Shown here: positions 1 to 7,509 of the stretch, piece by piece
Position numbering within the stretch: the stretch's first letter is position 1
Layout: each line of letters begins with the position of its first letter
From: Kiloniellales bacterium
GTDB taxonomy: Bacteria; Pseudomonadota; Alphaproteobacteria; Kiloniellales; JAKSBE01
NCBI GenBank assembly: GCA_030066685.1
Contig: JASJBF010000025.1
Span: 19,813-83,812, forward strand
DNA length: 64,000 nucleotides
Direction of reading: 5' to 3'
Notes under the pieces: model-generated
Told to the model about the DNA's origin: nothing
Databases searched by the model: none
Seen by the model: the letters and a program-made list of their open reading frames with translations, nothing else
Program-made: the position numbers and the translations under genes

Positions 1-290
1 CCAGGGCTTCATCGACCGAGCCCGGCCGATGGTAGTCGAAGGGTCCTGGAATCACGGTCTAGCCTCTCCTGTATCGATTTCGGTCTCTAGCGGCCGTTAT
101 CGGCCCGGACCATCTTGGAGCTGTAGGAGCGCCCGACATCACAACCGCACGTCCAAGTCCGTCAGCTCGACTGCAAGGGTAACGAAAGTGAAACGAAAGG
201 CCAACCGTGGCGCACCAACGGCAGTCCAGCTGCACGGGCGGCGGCCTGGGCGCACGAATGGCAGACCGAAGGCGCCCCGACCACGACCGC
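1..290. other. Left edge, no supportable gene
   Basis: This stretch before the first palindromes holds only short open frames with no recognisable motif and no convincing ribosome binding site. A minus-strand ATG at 10-12 could begin a gene running off the left edge, but only four codons are visible and there is no Shine-Dalgarno sequence in front of it. I see nothing else here. Confidence 0.5.
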
Positions 291-294
291 GGGA

Positions 295-346
295 CTAGAG
301 CGGGATGACATGAAGCCGATCCAGCTTCATGTCTGAATCCCGTCTC
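295..346. repeat. CTAG-ended palindromic repeat A
   Basis: An imperfect inverted repeat beginning with CTAG. The left arm reads agagcgggatgacatgaag and the right arm is its near complement (cttcatgtctgaatcccgtctct region), so a single strand could fold into a long hairpin. It resembles the intergenic palindromes common in alphaproteobacteria that start with TAGAGC. It lies 12 bases from a second palindrome of the same design. Confidence 0.7.
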
Positions 347-357
347 TTTCAACAGTT

Positions 358-410
358 TAGAGCACGATTCAGACAAGAGGTCGATTCGACCTTATGTCAT
401 CGTGCTCTAG
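358..410. repeat. CTAG-ended palindromic repeat B, supplies a stop codon
   Basis: A palindrome with arms tagagcacgattcagacaag and the matching right arm ending cgtgctctag. Its terminal CTAG (407-410) contains the TAG stop (407-409, minus strand) of the MHYT-LytTR gene, so the element abuts or was inserted exactly at the end of that coding sequence. A run-off transcript of that gene would carry the hairpin at its 3' end, where it could stabilise or terminate the RNA. Confidence 0.72.
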
Positions 411-1531
411 GACGGTAGGCCTAGGGCCTCGCGCAGCCTCGACACGTTGCGGCGGCTGACCGGGACGCTGGCTCCGGCACGGCCGCCCAGGCGTACCACC
501 GCCTGCTCGCGGTGCTTCTCGAAGGCCCGGGCGTGCTTCAGGTTGATGATGTGGCTGCGGTGGACCCGCAGGAAAACCGCCGGGTCCAGCCGGGCCTCCA
601 GGTCGGAGAGCGAGAGGGAGCAGAAGTAGGTCTCGGCGCCGTCGAAGACCCTGGTGTAGTGGGCCTCGGCCTGGATCGAGACGATCTGCTCCGGGTCGAG
701 CAGCAGGGTGGTCTTGTTGCGCTCGACCGGCAGGCGGGTGAGCCGCTCGGGCTCTAGGCCGTTCGCGGCCGGCCGGGATTCGCCAGCCGCCGGCGGTTGG
801 CCAGCCTCGGCGCCAGTGCCGGGGACCGCCGGGTCGGGCAGGGCGATCAGCAGGGCCAGGCCGAAGATCAGGAAGGCCGCCAGGGCCACCACGATGGCCA
901 GCAGGTAGGGGCTGAGCGCCGGCGCGGCGTGCTCGATCAGCACCTCGACCGGCAGGAAGGTGGCGGCCGCCATGGCCGTGTAATGCATGCCGGCGATCGC
1001 CAGGCCCATGACCACCGCGGCGGCCAGGGTCTGCCAGGGGCCTTTCAGGTTGAAGGCGAGCCAGAGCGCCAGGCTGGCCGCGGCGATGCCGACCAAGACC
1101 GAGGCGGCGACCAGCCCCCAGGCATAGCTGATCACGCAGTTGGCCCGCACCGCGGCCATGCCGATGTAATGCATGGAGGAGATGCCCAGGCCCATGAAGA
1201 CGCCGGCGGCGGCCAGGCGGCGCAGGCTGGCCTCGCCGTAGCTGGCGACCGAAAGGCCGATCCCGGTGACCAGGATCGAGACCAGGGCCGAGATCAGGGT
1301 CAGCAGGACGTCATAGTTAATGGTGACCGGCAGCTCCAAAGCCAGCATGCCGACGAAGTGCATCGACCAGATGCCGCCGCCGATGGTGACCGCCGCCGCG
1401 GACAGCAGGGCCTTGCGCAGCGTGCCGCCCTGGCGCAGCAGGCCCCGCGCCAGGCGCAGCCCGGCGTAGGCGCCCAGGATGGCGATGACCACCGAGAGCA
1501 GGATCAGCAGCGGATCGTAGGTGGCAACCAC
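407..1531 (-). CDS. MHYT sensor with LytTR DNA-binding domain
   Basis: A 374-residue membrane-bound transcription regulator. Three MHYT motifs are visible: MHFVGM (57-62), MHYIGM (120-125) and MHYTAM (182-187), each at the end of a hydrophobic segment within about seven membrane helices (residues 8-235). After a Gly/Pro/Ala-rich linker, residues 268-372 form a LytTR DNA-binding domain (HYTRVFDG, FLRVHRSHIIN). MHYT domains are proposed to bind copper and sense a diatomic gas (O2, CO or NO); CoxC and CoxH of CO-oxidising bacteria share this architecture. The start is GTG, preceded by GAGG. No kinase or cyclase domain is present, so signalling is probably direct from membrane to DNA. It faces no obvious target; the Anbu operon lies 300 bases upstream on the same strand. 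Family assignment is firm; ligand and targets are unknown. Confidence 0.88.
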   Translation of the reverse strand: MVATYDPLLILLSVVIAILGAYAGLRLARGLLRQGGTLRKALLSAAAVTIGGGIWSMHFVGMLALELPVTINYDVLLTLISALVSILVTGIGLSVASYGEASLRRLAAAGVFMGLGISSMHYIGMAAVRANCVISYAWGLVAASVLVGIAAASLALWLAFNLKGPWQTLAAAVVMGLAIAGMHYTAMAAATFLPVEVLIEHAAPALSPYLLAIVVALAAFLIFGLALLIALPDPAVPGTGAEAGQPPAAGESRPAANGLEPERLTRLPVERNKTTLLLDPEQIVSIQAEAHYTRVFDGAETYFCSLSLSDLEARLDPAVFLRVHRSHIINLKHARAFEKHREQAVVRLGGRAGASVPVSRRNVSRLREALGLPS

Positions 1532-1834
1532 GATGCCTCAGCCCCTGTGCCAAAGCCGTCGCGCACCTTGCGACGGGGGCATGATAGCATCTCTGGCGGA
1601 AAAGCACGCCGTTCCGCGCAGCGACGGCCGGCGGCCCGGAGGGATCGCCATGCCCGGCGACCTGCAAGGCAGGCACACCCCCTCCCGGACATGGCGACCG
1701 TGGTGTCTGCGGACGCCCGGATGGAGACGCCCGCCTCGGCACGAGACCGAGACCCGCATCCTGTCGCCTGTTTCGGGGTTCGACGGTGGGAAATCCCACA
1801 GCGCAGCAAAAAAACGCGCTGGCGGCGTGCTTTA
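1532..1834. other. Intergenic region upstream of the MHYT-LytTR gene
   Basis: About 300 bases between the end of the Anbu gene and the start of the MHYT-LytTR gene, both on the minus strand. No gene, long hairpin or T-rich terminator is apparent. It must contain the promoter of the MHYT-LytTR gene unless that gene is read through from the Anbu operon, but I cannot identify convincing -35/-10 boxes. Confidence 0.4.
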
Positions 1835-2572
1835 TCAGCTCCAATCCGGGCGCGGGATCGATTGGTAGGCCTCGCGCAGGGCGGCGGACCAGCTCTGTCG
1901 GATGCTCAGGAAGTAGGGATCATCCTCCGAGATCCGCCGCTTCAACTCGATCCGCTGGCTGTCGCGGCGGTAGACCAGCAGGTCCAGGGGCATGCCGACG
2001 GTCAGGTTGGAGCGCAGGGTGGAGTCCATCGAGATCAGGACCAGCTTGATGCCGTCGTCGATCTCGCTGCCGTGGGTCAGGACCCGGTCCAGGATCGGCT
2101 TGCCGTACTTGTGCTCGCCGATCTGCAGGAAGGGCGTCTCCTCGGTGGCCTCGATGAAGTTGCCCGCGGCGTAGACCTGGAAGAGGCGCATGTTGCGGTT
2201 CTTGATCTGCCCGGCCAGCAGGACCGAGACGTCGAAGGACAGGCCCTGGGCCTCGAGGGTCGGGCCATCGGTCTCGTAAACCTGGCGGACCGCGCGGCCG
2301 ACCAACCGGGCGGCGCGGAACATCGAGGGCACCGTCAGGAGCGTCTCGCTCGCCCCGTCCTCGCCGTTCTCCAGGCCCTCGCTCAGGAGGTTGATCACCG
2401 CCTGGCTGATCGCCAGGTTCCCGGCGGTCATGGCGACGATGACCCGCTCGCCCGAGGTCTCGAAGACGTGCATCTTGCTGAAGGTCGAGATGTGGTCGAC
2501 CCCGGCGTTGGTCCGCGTGTCCGACAGCAGGACCAGGCCGTCCTGCAGGTAGAGGCCAACGCAATATGTCAT
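1835..2572 (-). CDS. Anbu, ancestral beta-type proteasome peptidase
   Basis: A 245-residue Ntn-hydrolase of the Anbu (ancestral beta-subunit, also called BPH) family. The protein begins MTYCVG, so removal of Met would expose Thr2 as the nucleophile; Asp18 in SDTRTN and Lys33 in SKMHVF fit the other catalytic residues of the proteasome fold. The ATG at 2572 was chosen for this reason: the reading frame stays open upstream, but any longer form would bury the catalytic Thr. Anbu assembles into open helical or ring-like particles rather than a closed 20S barrel. It is last in a four-gene operon with ATP-grasp, alpha-E and transglutaminase genes, the classical Anbu neighbourhood, 40 bases after the transglutaminase stop. 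The substrate is not known for any Anbu. Confidence 0.9.
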   Translation of the reverse strand: MTYCVGLYLQDGLVLLSDTRTNAGVDHISTFSKMHVFETSGERVIVAMTAGNLAISQAVINLLSEGLENGEDGASETLLTVPSMFRAARLVGRAVRQVYETDGPTLEAQGLSFDVSVLLAGQIKNRNMRLFQVYAAGNFIEATEETPFLQIGEHKYGKPILDRVLTHGSEIDDGIKLVLISMDSTLRSNLTVGMPLDLLVYRRDSQRIELKRRISEDDPYFLSIRQSWSAALREAYQSIPRPDWS

Positions 2573-2612
2573 GGCCGCTGTCTCACTCCAGAGTCTGGAT
2601 CCGGGCTGAAGG

Positions 2613-3434
2613 CTACTGTTGACTGGCGACGGCGGCAATCCGGACCTCGACTTCCAGGTCTTCGCTGGCCAGGCCGCGGCGCAGGCCGCGCACCGGGGCC
2701 GCGGTCTGGTAGTCCAGGCCGACCGCGGTGCGGACGTAGGCCTCGCCCGGCGAGACCCCGTTGGCCGGGTCGAAGCCGACCCAGCCCAGGCCCTCGACGT
2801 AGGCCTCGGCCCAGGCATGGCCGGCCTCGTAGGGCTCGGCGTTGTCGCCGGTCCAGAGGTAGCCGCTGACGTAGCGCGCCGGATAGCCCAGGCTCTGGGC
2901 GGCGGCGATGAAGACGTGGGCGTGGTCCTGGCAGACCCCTTCGCCCTTGGCCAGCGCCGCCGCGGCGGTGGTGGTCGTGTCGCTGGCGCCCAGGGTGTAG
3001 GCGATCCGATCGCGGATCGCGTCCATCAGACGGTGCAGGCGTTCGACGTCGTCAGAGACCCCGGCCACCGCGCCCGCGGCCAGGTCGCCGATCGCGGAAT
3101 CGCGCTCGGTCATGGCGGTCGGGCGCAGAAAGAAGGCCGGCGGCAGACGTTCCTCGCCGCCGCGGACCACGCCATGGGTCTCGTTGGTCTCGACCTCGCC
3201 CTCGATCTCGATCGCGGTCTCGTCGTGGGCGCCGTTGACGGTGTGGACGTGGACGATGTTGCCGAAGCCGTCCTCGGAGACCGGCAGGGGCTCCTTGCGG
3301 CCGGGCACCCGAAGGTCCCAGCCGAGCACGCTCTGCCCGTCGTGCTCGCGGGGACAGAGGCGCAGCAGCTGGATCGTGTAGTCGATCCGCGAGTCGTAGC
3401 GGTACAGCGTGCGGTGCCGGACGTGAATCCGCAT
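2613..3434 (-). CDS. Transglutaminase-like cysteine peptidase of the Anbu operon
   Basis: A 273-residue protein with an N-terminal beta region (residues 1-100, bacterial transglutaminase-like N-terminal domain) and a papain-like transglutaminase core. The catalytic triad is visible as Cys168 (GEGVCQDHAH), His206 (GHAWAE) and Asp222 (GFDPANG). There is no signal peptide, so it is probably cytoplasmic. It starts with ATG at 3434, ten bases after the alpha-E gene. Proteins of this type accompany Anbu and the ATP-grasp/alpha-E pair in many proteobacteria and are thought to form or cleave amide or isopeptide bonds. The exact reaction is not established. Confidence 0.88.
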   Translation of the reverse strand: MRIHVRHRTLYRYDSRIDYTIQLLRLCPREHDGQSVLGWDLRVPGRKEPLPVSEDGFGNIVHVHTVNGAHDETAIEIEGEVETNETHGVVRGGEERLPPAFFLRPTAMTERDSAIGDLAAGAVAGVSDDVERLHRLMDAIRDRIAYTLGASDTTTTAAAALAKGEGVCQDHAHVFIAAAQSLGYPARYVSGYLWTGDNAEPYEAGHAWAEAYVEGLGWVGFDPANGVSPGEAYVRTAVGLDYQTAAPVRGLRRGLASEDLEVEVRIAAVASQQ

Positions 3435-3444
3435 CTCGGGTCTC

Positions 3445-4377
3445 TTAGAAAAGGAAGAAATCCGATATCTCGTCGCCGAGCTCTAAGGTTCTATCGATGT
3501 ATTCGGTTAAGAATTCGTGCAGGCCGGTCTGAAAGATGTTGTCGATTCGGCCGAAGCGCAAGCGGGCATGCAGCTCCCCGGCCAAGCGGTGGCATTCCCC
3601 GTAGTGGCCGCCGTAGGTTGCCCCCAAGAGGTCGAGATTGCTTGTGATTTCGTCGTAGCAAGCGCGCAGGGAGCGGGGCATCTCCGGCCGCAGGATCATC
3701 AGCTCGGCCACGTTCCAGGGCTTGACCCGGTCCCGGTAGACCCAGTGGTAGGCGCGCAGGGCCGAGACCGCGCGCAGGATTGAGGTCCAGTGGTGGTAGT
3801 CCAGGCCACCGCCGACCACCTCGTAGTCCGGCAGCAGCACGTGGTACTTGACGTCGAGGATACGCGCCGTGTTGTCGGCCCGCTCGATGTGGCTGCCCAG
3901 GCGGGCGAACCAGTAAGCATCGCTGCGCAGCATGGTGCTGCCGTAGGCGCCACGGAACAGCACCGCACGGGTCTTGACCCAGTCCGTGGCGCGGTTCAGA
4001 TCCTCGGGCCGCAGGCCGCCGCCAAAGAGCTCGCGGCTCTCCTGCCAGGTGCCGTTCAGCGCCTCCCACATGTCGGTGGTGATGGCGGTGCGGACCGCGC
4101 GGGCATTCTGCCGCGCGGTGGTGATGCAGGACTGGACGCTGGAGGGGTTGTCCGGGTCGCGGAACAGGAAATCGACCGCGGCCGCCGTCGTGACCCTCGC
4201 GTGCTTCTTCACGAAGGCCGGCTCGCAGCCGGCGGCGATCAGCATCGAGCGCCATTCCTCGCCGCCGCGCGACAGCCCGGACATGCGCTGGCCCACTTCC
4301 AGAAGGCGCGCGACGTAGTCCATGCGCTCCATGTAGCGGGCGAGCCAATAGAGGTTGTTGGCGGTGCGGCTGAGCAC
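3445..4377 (-). CDS. Alpha-E domain protein of the Anbu operon
   Basis: A 310-residue, helix-rich, soluble protein of the alpha-E family (DUF403). It opens MLSRTANNLYWLARYMER, the typical start of the family, and ends in an acidic-hydrophobic tail (ISDFFLF). The start is GTG at 4377, four bases downstream of the ATP-grasp stop, indicating translational coupling. The alpha-E domain always travels with the circularly permuted ATP-grasp protein, sometimes fused to it, and has been proposed to act with it in building a modified peptide. No catalytic residues are known. Family call is secure from the N-terminus, the length and the context. Confidence 0.9.
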   Translation of the reverse strand: MLSRTANNLYWLARYMERMDYVARLLEVGQRMSGLSRGGEEWRSMLIAAGCEPAFVKKHARVTTAAAVDFLFRDPDNPSSVQSCITTARQNARAVRTAITTDMWEALNGTWQESRELFGGGLRPEDLNRATDWVKTRAVLFRGAYGSTMLRSDAYWFARLGSHIERADNTARILDVKYHVLLPDYEVVGGGLDYHHWTSILRAVSALRAYHWVYRDRVKPWNVAELMILRPEMPRSLRACYDEITSNLDLLGATYGGHYGECHRLAGELHARLRFGRIDNIFQTGLHEFLTEYIDRTLELGDEISDFFLF

Positions 4378-4381
4378 CGTG

Positions 4382-5833
4382 TCAGCCCTGCGCCTGAGAT
4401 TGCGGTCCGTCGTCCGGGGTCCGGATCACCCAGGTGTCCTTGGTGCCGCCGCCCTGGCTGGAGTTGACCACCAGCGAGCCCTCGCGCAGGGCGACCCGGG
4501 TCAGCCCGCCGGGCACGATGCGGACGTCCTGGCCGCAGAGCACGAAGGGCCGGAGGTCGACGTGGCGCGGGGCGACGCCGCTCTCGACGAAGGTCGGACA
4601 GGTCGAGAGCGCCAGTGTCGGCTGGGCGATGTAGCCGGCCGGCTTGGCTTTCAGCTTGGCTGCGAAGTCCTCGCGCTCGGCCCGGCTGGCGGTGGGACCG
4701 ACCAGCATGCCGTAGCCGCCGGAGCCGTGGACGTCCTTCACCACCAGCTCGTCCAGGTGATCGAGGACGTAGGCCAGCTCCGCCTCGTCGCCGCAGGAGT
4801 GGGTCGGGACGTTCTTCAGGATCGGCTCCTCGCCCAGGTAGAAGCGGATCATCTCCGGCACGTGGATGTAGACCGCCTTGTCGTCGGCGATGCCGGCGCC
4901 GACCGCGTTGGCCAGGGTGACGTTGCCGGCCCGGTAGGCCTGCATCAGCCCGGGCACGCCGAGCGCCGAGTCCGGCCGGAAGGCGAGCGGATCGAGGAAA
5001 TCGTCGTCGATCCGCCGGTAGATCACGTCGACCCGCGTCAGGCCGCGGGTCGAGCGCATGTAGACGACGTTGTCCTCGACGATGAGGTCCTGGCCCTCGA
5101 CCAGCTCGACGCCCATCTCGTCGGCCAGGAAGCAGTGCTCGTAGTAGGCGCTGTTGTAGGCGCCCGGGGTCAGCAGGGCGACGGTCGGCTCGTCCTTGCA
5201 GTTCGGCGGCGCCACCGAGGCCAGCACGCCGAGCAGCTCCTCCGGATAGTGCGAGACCGGGGCGATGTCATGGGTCTCGAAGAGCTCCGGGAAGAGCCGC
5301 ATCATGACCTCGCGGTCCTCGATCATGTAGGACACGCCGGAAGGGGTGCGGCAGTTGTCCTCCAGGACGTAGAACTCCTCGGGCCCGACCCGGACCATGT
5401 CGATTCCGGCGATGTGGGTGTAGACCCGCTGCGGCACGTCGAAGCTCTGCATCTCAGGCCGGAAGCTCTCGTTGTGCAGGACCAGGCCCTCGGGGACCTT
5501 GCCGGCGCGGATGATCTCGCGCTCGTGATAGACGTCCCAGATGAAGGCGTTGAGCGCCTTGACCCGCTGCTCCAGGCCGCGGGCGATATGCGACCACTCC
5601 TCCTCGTCGAGGATCCGGGGGATGATGTCGAAGGGAATCAGCCGCTCGGGATCGCCGCCTTCGGTGTAGACCGCGAAGGTGATGCCGATGCGCTTGAACA
5701 AGAGCTCGGCCTCGCGGCGCTTGAGCGCCAGCAGGTCCGGCGAGACCGCCGTCAGCCAGTCCTCGACCCGGCGGTACTGGGCCCGGCAGTCCCCCGCCGT
5801 GCCGTTCATCTCGTCGAAGGCGGTTTTTGTCAT
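4382..5833 (-). CDS. Circularly permuted type 2 ATP-grasp protein
   Basis: A 483-residue ATP-grasp ligase of the circularly permuted type 2 class (DUF404/DUF407). Recognisable segments are FDIIPRIL near residue 68, LEDNCRTPSGVSYMIE near residue 157, the Gly-rich loop DVHGSGGYGMLVGP near residue 370, and the C-terminal TFVESGVAPRHVDLRPFV. ATP-grasp enzymes join a carboxylate to an amine through an acyl phosphate, so with alpha-E and the transglutaminase it is expected to make or modify a small peptide. First gene of the operon, ATG at 5833 right after GGGAGG. The next upstream gene ends 46 bases away on the same strand, so the operon might be longer. Confidence 0.92.
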   Translation of the reverse strand: MTKTAFDEMNGTAGDCRAQYRRVEDWLTAVSPDLLALKRREAELLFKRIGITFAVYTEGGDPERLIPFDIIPRILDEEEWSHIARGLEQRVKALNAFIWDVYHEREIIRAGKVPEGLVLHNESFRPEMQSFDVPQRVYTHIAGIDMVRVGPEEFYVLEDNCRTPSGVSYMIEDREVMMRLFPELFETHDIAPVSHYPEELLGVLASVAPPNCKDEPTVALLTPGAYNSAYYEHCFLADEMGVELVEGQDLIVEDNVVYMRSTRGLTRVDVIYRRIDDDFLDPLAFRPDSALGVPGLMQAYRAGNVTLANAVGAGIADDKAVYIHVPEMIRFYLGEEPILKNVPTHSCGDEAELAYVLDHLDELVVKDVHGSGGYGMLVGPTASRAEREDFAAKLKAKPAGYIAQPTLALSTCPTFVESGVAPRHVDLRPFVLCGQDVRIVPGGLTRVALREGSLVVNSSQGGGTKDTWVIRTPDDGPQSQAQG

Positions 5834-5879
5834 TGTCCTCCCTGTGCCCGGACAGGGTCCCCCGCGAAACGGGCGCAGG

Positions 5880-6446
5880 TCAAGGCTTCAGGCGACCTGA
5901 CTCGTCGGAATCGGCCGCAGCCTCGGATCCCTCGGCCCGCGCCACCTCGATGGCGAAGGAGGTGCCCGAGGCCATGACGACCTGGAGCAGGAGCAGCCGC
6001 GTCTCGCCCGCGCCGGGCAGGGCAGGGCGCGGCAGATCGAGGGCCAGGCCGGTCACGGTCTTCTTGTCCCCGGGCGCCAGGGTCAGCGGGTGGTCGATCA
6101 GGGGGCCCGCCGCGCCCCGGTCGGGAAGCGGCTCCTCGTTGATCGCATCCAGATAGCCGGCGGCGAGCCGGAAGCCGGCGACCTCCAGGGCCTGGGGATA
6201 GCCGCGGTTGGGCTCCAGGGCGACCGCCTCAAGCTCCAGGACCAGCTTGCCGTCCCGTTCCTCGAGCAGGCAGTGGCCACGGACCCAGAGGCCCCAGTCG
6301 CTGCCGTAGGTATTGATGTAGAGCCGCTCGGCGGCCGCCGGCGGCGACCCGGGGTCGAGCAGGCAGAACAGCAGGAGGCCGGCCGCCGCGATCCACCCAG
6401 CCGCGCGCGGCCGGGCTAGCGTTCGGCGACGACCGTCGCCCCGCAG
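5880..6446 (-). CDS. Secreted protein of unknown function, start uncertain
   Basis: I do not recognise this protein. The C-terminal part, from about 6410 to 5880, looks genuine: a hydrophobic stretch (GWIAAAGLLLFCLLD) followed by PPAAAERLYINTYG reads as a signal peptide with cleavage after Ala, and the mature part is a compact domain of about 150 residues with a Glu/Ala-rich tail. There is no ATG, GTG or TTG in a sensible position; the frame is open far upstream through the M23 gene. The best start I see is CTG at 6446, which overlaps the M23 stop (6416-6418) by about 30 bases and would imply translational coupling. A frameshift product of the M23 gene or a sequencing indel are alternatives. 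Coordinates of the 5' end are tentative. Confidence 0.5.
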   Translation of the reverse strand: MRGDGRRRTLARPRAAGWIAAAGLLLFCLLDPGSPPAAAERLYINTYGSDWGLWVRGHCLLEERDGKLVLELEAVALEPNRGYPQALEVAGFRLAAGYLDAINEEPLPDRGAAGPLIDHPLTLAPGDKKTVTGLALDLPRPALPGAGETRLLLLQVVMASGTSFAIEVARAEGSEAAADSDESGRLKP

Positions 6447-7360
6447 GGCAGAGGATAGGTGAGAGCGGTCGGATCCGCAGCGAAGGTCCGCTCGGGCAGG
6501 AAGCAGGTGATGCGGCCCTGCCCGTCGTGCCAGTAGAGGTGGGGGTTGCTGCCCGCGGTGTCGAAGTGCAGGTGCGGAAGCTCGGGGACCGCACCCTTTC
6601 CGGAGACGCCGACGGTGCCGATCTGCTGGCCGCGCCGCACGGTATCGCCGACCGCGACCAGGATCTCGTCGAGGTGGAGATAGCGGGTGACCAGCGCAGG
6701 GTCCTCGCCGCTTCCGCCGTGGGCGATCTCGACCCGGCGTCCCGCCACCTCGCGGGCGCCCGCCGCCTTGACCACGCCGTCCGCCGCGGCCAGGACCGGG
6801 GTTCCGATCCGGGCGAGGATGTCGATCCCGCTGTGCTGCGGCCGGATCATCTTCCGCTTGGCGCGCAGCCCGCCGAGGACCCCGCGCGCCGAGCGATAGT
6901 CGGAGATGATCGACGGCGCTTCCTCCGGCATGACCAGAGGCAACTCGTGCGGCCGCCCCTCGCCGTAGTAGCGCCAGACCGCGCCGCGGCGCGCCGGCGC
7001 GGGCAGCGCCCGGGCCCGCCCCACCGCGGCCTTCTCGGGGTCCCAGACCACCGAGTTGCCGATGGCGTAGAGCTGGCATTCGGTCCCGGAGCGGGTCTCG
7101 CAGGCGCGCAGAGCGATTCGGTTCGCCTCCCACTGGCTGCGATAGCCGTGGCTCCAGCCCCAGGAGCTCCGGGTGACCGAGACCGCAAAGGCCTTCTTGA
7201 AGCGCAGGTCGGTGTAGCGCTCCAGATCCCCGAGAACACCGGGGTCCTTGAAGGGCGCGCTTGAGGCCAGGGACCGGGACCAGAAGTCGGCCGACGCGGC
7301 GCCCGGGGGCAGGACGAAGAGCAGCCCGCAGAGCACCGAGAAAGCAATCGTCCTGATCAT
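6416..7360 (-). CDS. Secreted M23 family metallopeptidase
   Basis: A 314-residue LytM/M23 peptidase, probably a periplasmic peptidoglycan endopeptidase. Residues 1-24 are a signal peptide (MIRTIAFSVLCGLLF, cleavage near AASA-DF). Zinc ligands are visible: His176 and Asp180 in HSGID and His265 in the HxH motif PHLHFD (His263/His265), so the enzyme should be active. The N-terminal 150 residues are a non-catalytic region with Cys87 and Cys95. The ATG at 7360 was preferred over in-frame starts further upstream because it begins the signal peptide. The downstream small secreted protein overlaps the stop and may be its partner. The real cross-link cleaved cannot be read from sequence. Confidence 0.85.
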   Translation of the reverse strand: MIRTIAFSVLCGLLFVLPPGAASADFWSRSLASSAPFKDPGVLGDLERYTDLRFKKAFAVSVTRSSWGWSHGYRSQWEANRIALRACETRSGTECQLYAIGNSVVWDPEKAAVGRARALPAPARRGAVWRYYGEGRPHELPLVMPEEAPSIISDYRSARGVLGGLRAKRKMIRPQHSGIDILARIGTPVLAAADGVVKAAGAREVAGRRVEIAHGGSGEDPALVTRYLHLDEILVAVGDTVRRGQQIGTVGVSGKGAVPELPHLHFDTAGSNPHLYWHDGQGRITCFLPERTFAADPTALTYPLPCGATVVAER

Positions 7361-7509
7361 CACCGCTTCCTGCGTCGAATGCGCGAGGTCCCCGGATTCG
7401 CGCGACCGCGTCGGACGACTCTCGAAGACAGAGCCTAAGAAAGGATAAAGGCCTCCTAAATCCCTCGAGGCGTGGAGAGGCGCGTGCCATGTCGCTCGAC
7501 GCGCTCCGG

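Noticed and set aside
29..298. Small plus-strand open frame at the left edge.
   Set aside because: No recognisable sequence, no ribosome binding site and basic low-complexity tail; likely chance.
797..2869. A 690-codon plus-strand open frame spanning the MHYT-LytTR and Anbu genes.
   Set aside because: It crosses two well-supported genes and its translation has no domain-like features.
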